A stretch of DNA of 64,000 bases from Mangrovibacillus cuniculi (lineage in GTDB: Bacteria; Bacillota; Bacilli; Bacillales; R1DC41): the NCBI RefSeq assembly GCF_015482585.1, contig NZ_CP049742.1, forward strand, positions 888,501-952,500. Direction: 5' to 3'. A model generated the notes under the pieces. It was not told the DNA's origin. It made no database searches and saw only the letters and a program-made list of their open reading frames with translations. The translations under genes were made by a program, and so were the position numbers. Within the stretch, counting starts at the first letter, position 1. Each line of letters begins with the position of its first letter. Below are positions 62,679 through 64,000 of the stretch, in pieces.

Positions 62679-62718
62679 AGAATAAGCGTTGGATTACTTC
62701 AACGTTTATTCTTTCTGT
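62679..62718 (+). terminator. Terminator of sucCD
   Basis: AGAATAAGCGTTG and CAACGTTTATTCT arms with a 7-nt loop and short T tail. Confidence 0.75.
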
Positions 62719-62759
62719 CTAAATTTGACGGATTTCTACTATATTATAAGAGGTGATTT

Positions 62760-63650
62760 ATGCTTATTGACGAACGTAATCTTTGGGCTCTTGCTCATTA
62801 CCCTTTCATTTCCCTCAAACAAAAATGGCAACTACTGAAACTAGACCCCACCCTCCATTTTCTAAATACTAAAATTCAGTCCACTTCCACTTCACTCCAA
62901 AAAACGATTGAACAGTTTATCCAATTTTCTAATACATTCCCATACGATGAATTAAAGGAACGATATTTTATCCAAAAAATTGAAGTCGTTTCATTGCAAA
63001 ATTCTCTTTATCCACTATCTCTACTGCAAGTGTATCTCCCTCCACTACTGCTTTTCACAAAAGGAAATACCAGTTTATTGAATAAGGAAAAGATTGCTGT
63101 GATTGGTTCTAGAAAAGGTAATGAAGAAGGTAAGCGTATCATTGAACAGCTTTTTCCATCATTAATAGATCGGGGAATGGTTATTGTAAGTGGTGGTGCA
63201 AAAGGTATAGATTTTTACGCACATGATAGTACGTTAAAACTGGGTGGAAATACCATTGCCGTTTTAGCAGGTGGTTTGTTTCATATGTATCCAAGAAATC
63301 ATTTGAGTCTATTTAGAGAAATTGCATTGGACTCTTTAGTAGTGACAGAACATCCACCGTCAACTTTCGTTCAAAAGTGGCATTTTGTCGAGAGAAATAG
63401 AATTATTTCGGGTATTTCTAAGGGTGTCATTGTTATTCAAGCAGAAATTAATAGTGGATCGATGAGTACGGTTAGACATGCTCTAGATCAAGGTAAAGAA
63501 GTATTTGTAACTCCCGGTTGTTGGGGGCACGCATTGTCAAAAGGTCCTCAACTATTAGCCAAAGAAGGTGCGACATTGGTAACGTGTTCGGATGATATTT
63601 TTAGAGAGATTGAAAATAAACCGTTTACAAACATTGCCTCTTTCGTGTAA
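62760..63650 (+). CDS. dprA: DprA (Smf), DNA processing protein
   Basis: Loads RecA on incoming single-stranded DNA during transformation. It is 296 aa. The Rossmann-like DprA domain contains IGSRKG (near 116), SGGAKGIDFYAH, AVLAGG and ERNRIISGIS. AGAGGTGATTT precedes the ATG. It implies a transformation pathway, but other competence genes are outside the window. The region is syntenic with B. subtilis sucD-dprA-topA. Confidence 0.95.
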   Translation: MLIDERNLWALAHYPFISLKQKWQLLKLDPTLHFLNTKIQSTSTSLQKTIEQFIQFSNTFPYDELKERYFIQKIEVVSLQNSLYPLSLLQVYLPPLLLFTKGNTSLLNKEKIAVIGSRKGNEEGKRIIEQLFPSLIDRGMVIVSGGAKGIDFYAHDSTLKLGGNTIAVLAGGLFHMYPRNHLSLFREIALDSLVVTEHPPSTFVQKWHFVERNRIISGISKGVIVIQAEINSGSMSTVRHALDQGKEVFVTPGCWGHALSKGPQLLAKEGATLVTCSDDIFREIENKPFTNIASFV

Positions 63651-63699
63651 TATCGGTTGAAAGATAGAAGAAGTAAGGGAACTTATTCCATGTGTTTGC

Positions 63700-63728
63700 T
63701 TGACAAACATCTAATCCCTCTTTACTAT
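63700..63728 (+). promoter_or_regulatory. Promoter of topA
   Basis: Consensus TTGACA (63700-63705), 17-bp spacer and TACTAT (63723-63728), 63 bp before the topA start. Confidence 0.65.
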
Positions 63729-63790
63729 TTACATTTGATTACACAAACAATAAAACATTGAAATTTAAAGACCTCTAAGGAGGAACCATT

Positions 63791-64000
63791 ATGTCAGATT
63801 ATTTAGTTATCGTTGAATCTCCTGCGAAAGCAAAAACGATTGAGCGATATTTAGGGAAAAAATATAAAGTAAAAGCATCTATGGGACACGTGCGAGACTT
63901 ACCGAAAAGTCAGATGGGTGTAGATGTAGAACACGATTATGAACCAAAGTATATTACCATAAGAGGTAAAGGTCCTGTTTTAAAGGAATTAAAAACTGCA
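63791..64000 (+). CDS. topA: DNA topoisomerase I, 5' part (cut by window end)
   Basis: The first 70 codons of a type IA topoisomerase that relaxes negative supercoils. [20 protein letters not shown] is the start of the TOPRIM domain, with the conserved Glu at residue 9, followed by the [16 protein letters not shown] motif. AAGGAGGAACC precedes the ATG. The gene continues past 64000. Confidence 0.95.
   Translation, partial: MSDYLVIVESPAKAKTIERYLGKKYKVKASMGHVRDLPKSQMGVDVEHDYEPKYITIRGKGPVLKELKTA

Overview
The window is a low-GC, Gram-positive, endospore-forming Bacillaceae chromosome segment. Gene order follows the Bacillus subtilis lspA-to-topA region almost gene for gene. Endospore formation is supported by an intact spoVM. 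A Bacillus-type lineage is supported by PyrR attenuators, FapR with an apparent operator, PrkC/PrpC, RemA and an L19 leader. The species cannot be named from sequence alone. Most genes lie on the + strand; only rqcH and rpmB are on the - strand.

Region 1 (1-13.6 kb): an upstream terminator, a 141-bp highly folded intergenic element, lspA and an rluD-family pseudouridine synthase. The complete pyrimidine cluster follows: pyrR-pyrP-pyrB-pyrC-pyrAA-pyrAB-pyrK-pyrD-pyrF-pyrE, with three PyrR-type attenuators, before pyrR, pyrP and pyrB. The cluster encodes uracil uptake, all six de novo steps to UMP and the regulator. The pyrE 3' end runs into a GC-rich array of 42-bp tandem palindromic units, at a place where B. 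subtilis carries sulfate-assimilation genes.

Region 2 (14-33.6 kb): rqcH (-), a P-type Ca2+ ATPase, then yicC-family/remA/gmk/rpoZ, coaBC, priA (broken by an apparent -1 frameshift at A AAA AAG), def-fmt-rsmB-rlmN-prpC-prkC-rsgA-rpe-thiN and the tiny spoVM. These cover nucleotide metabolism, CoA synthesis, replication restart, initiator-tRNA formylation and deformylation, rRNA modification, Ser/Thr signalling and ribosome assembly.

Region 3 (33.6-49.9 kb): rpmB (-), an Asp23-family gene and fakA, sdaAB-sdaAA, recG, the fatty-acid/phospholipid operon fapR-plsX-fabD-fabG-acpP, then rnc-smc-ftsY.

Region 4 (50-64 kb): ylxM-ffh, rpsP-khpA, ylqD-rimM-trmD, rplS with its leader, lepB, rbgA, rnhB, a FliK-like/FlhB-C-like gene pair (ylqG-ylqH), sucCD, dprA and the 5' end of topA.

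The genes are mostly ordinary core genome; the unusual content is intergenic. Three interspersed repeat families, called A, B and C here, sit between core genes and are nested in one another. A is MITE-like with 17-bp terminal inverted repeats. B is about 120 bp with a central hairpin. C is about 66 bp with two hairpins. B and C show paired, compensatory changes between copies, so selection or copying appears to act on a folded form. The 42-bp array, the folded element before lspA and the priA frameshift are the other points worth checking.
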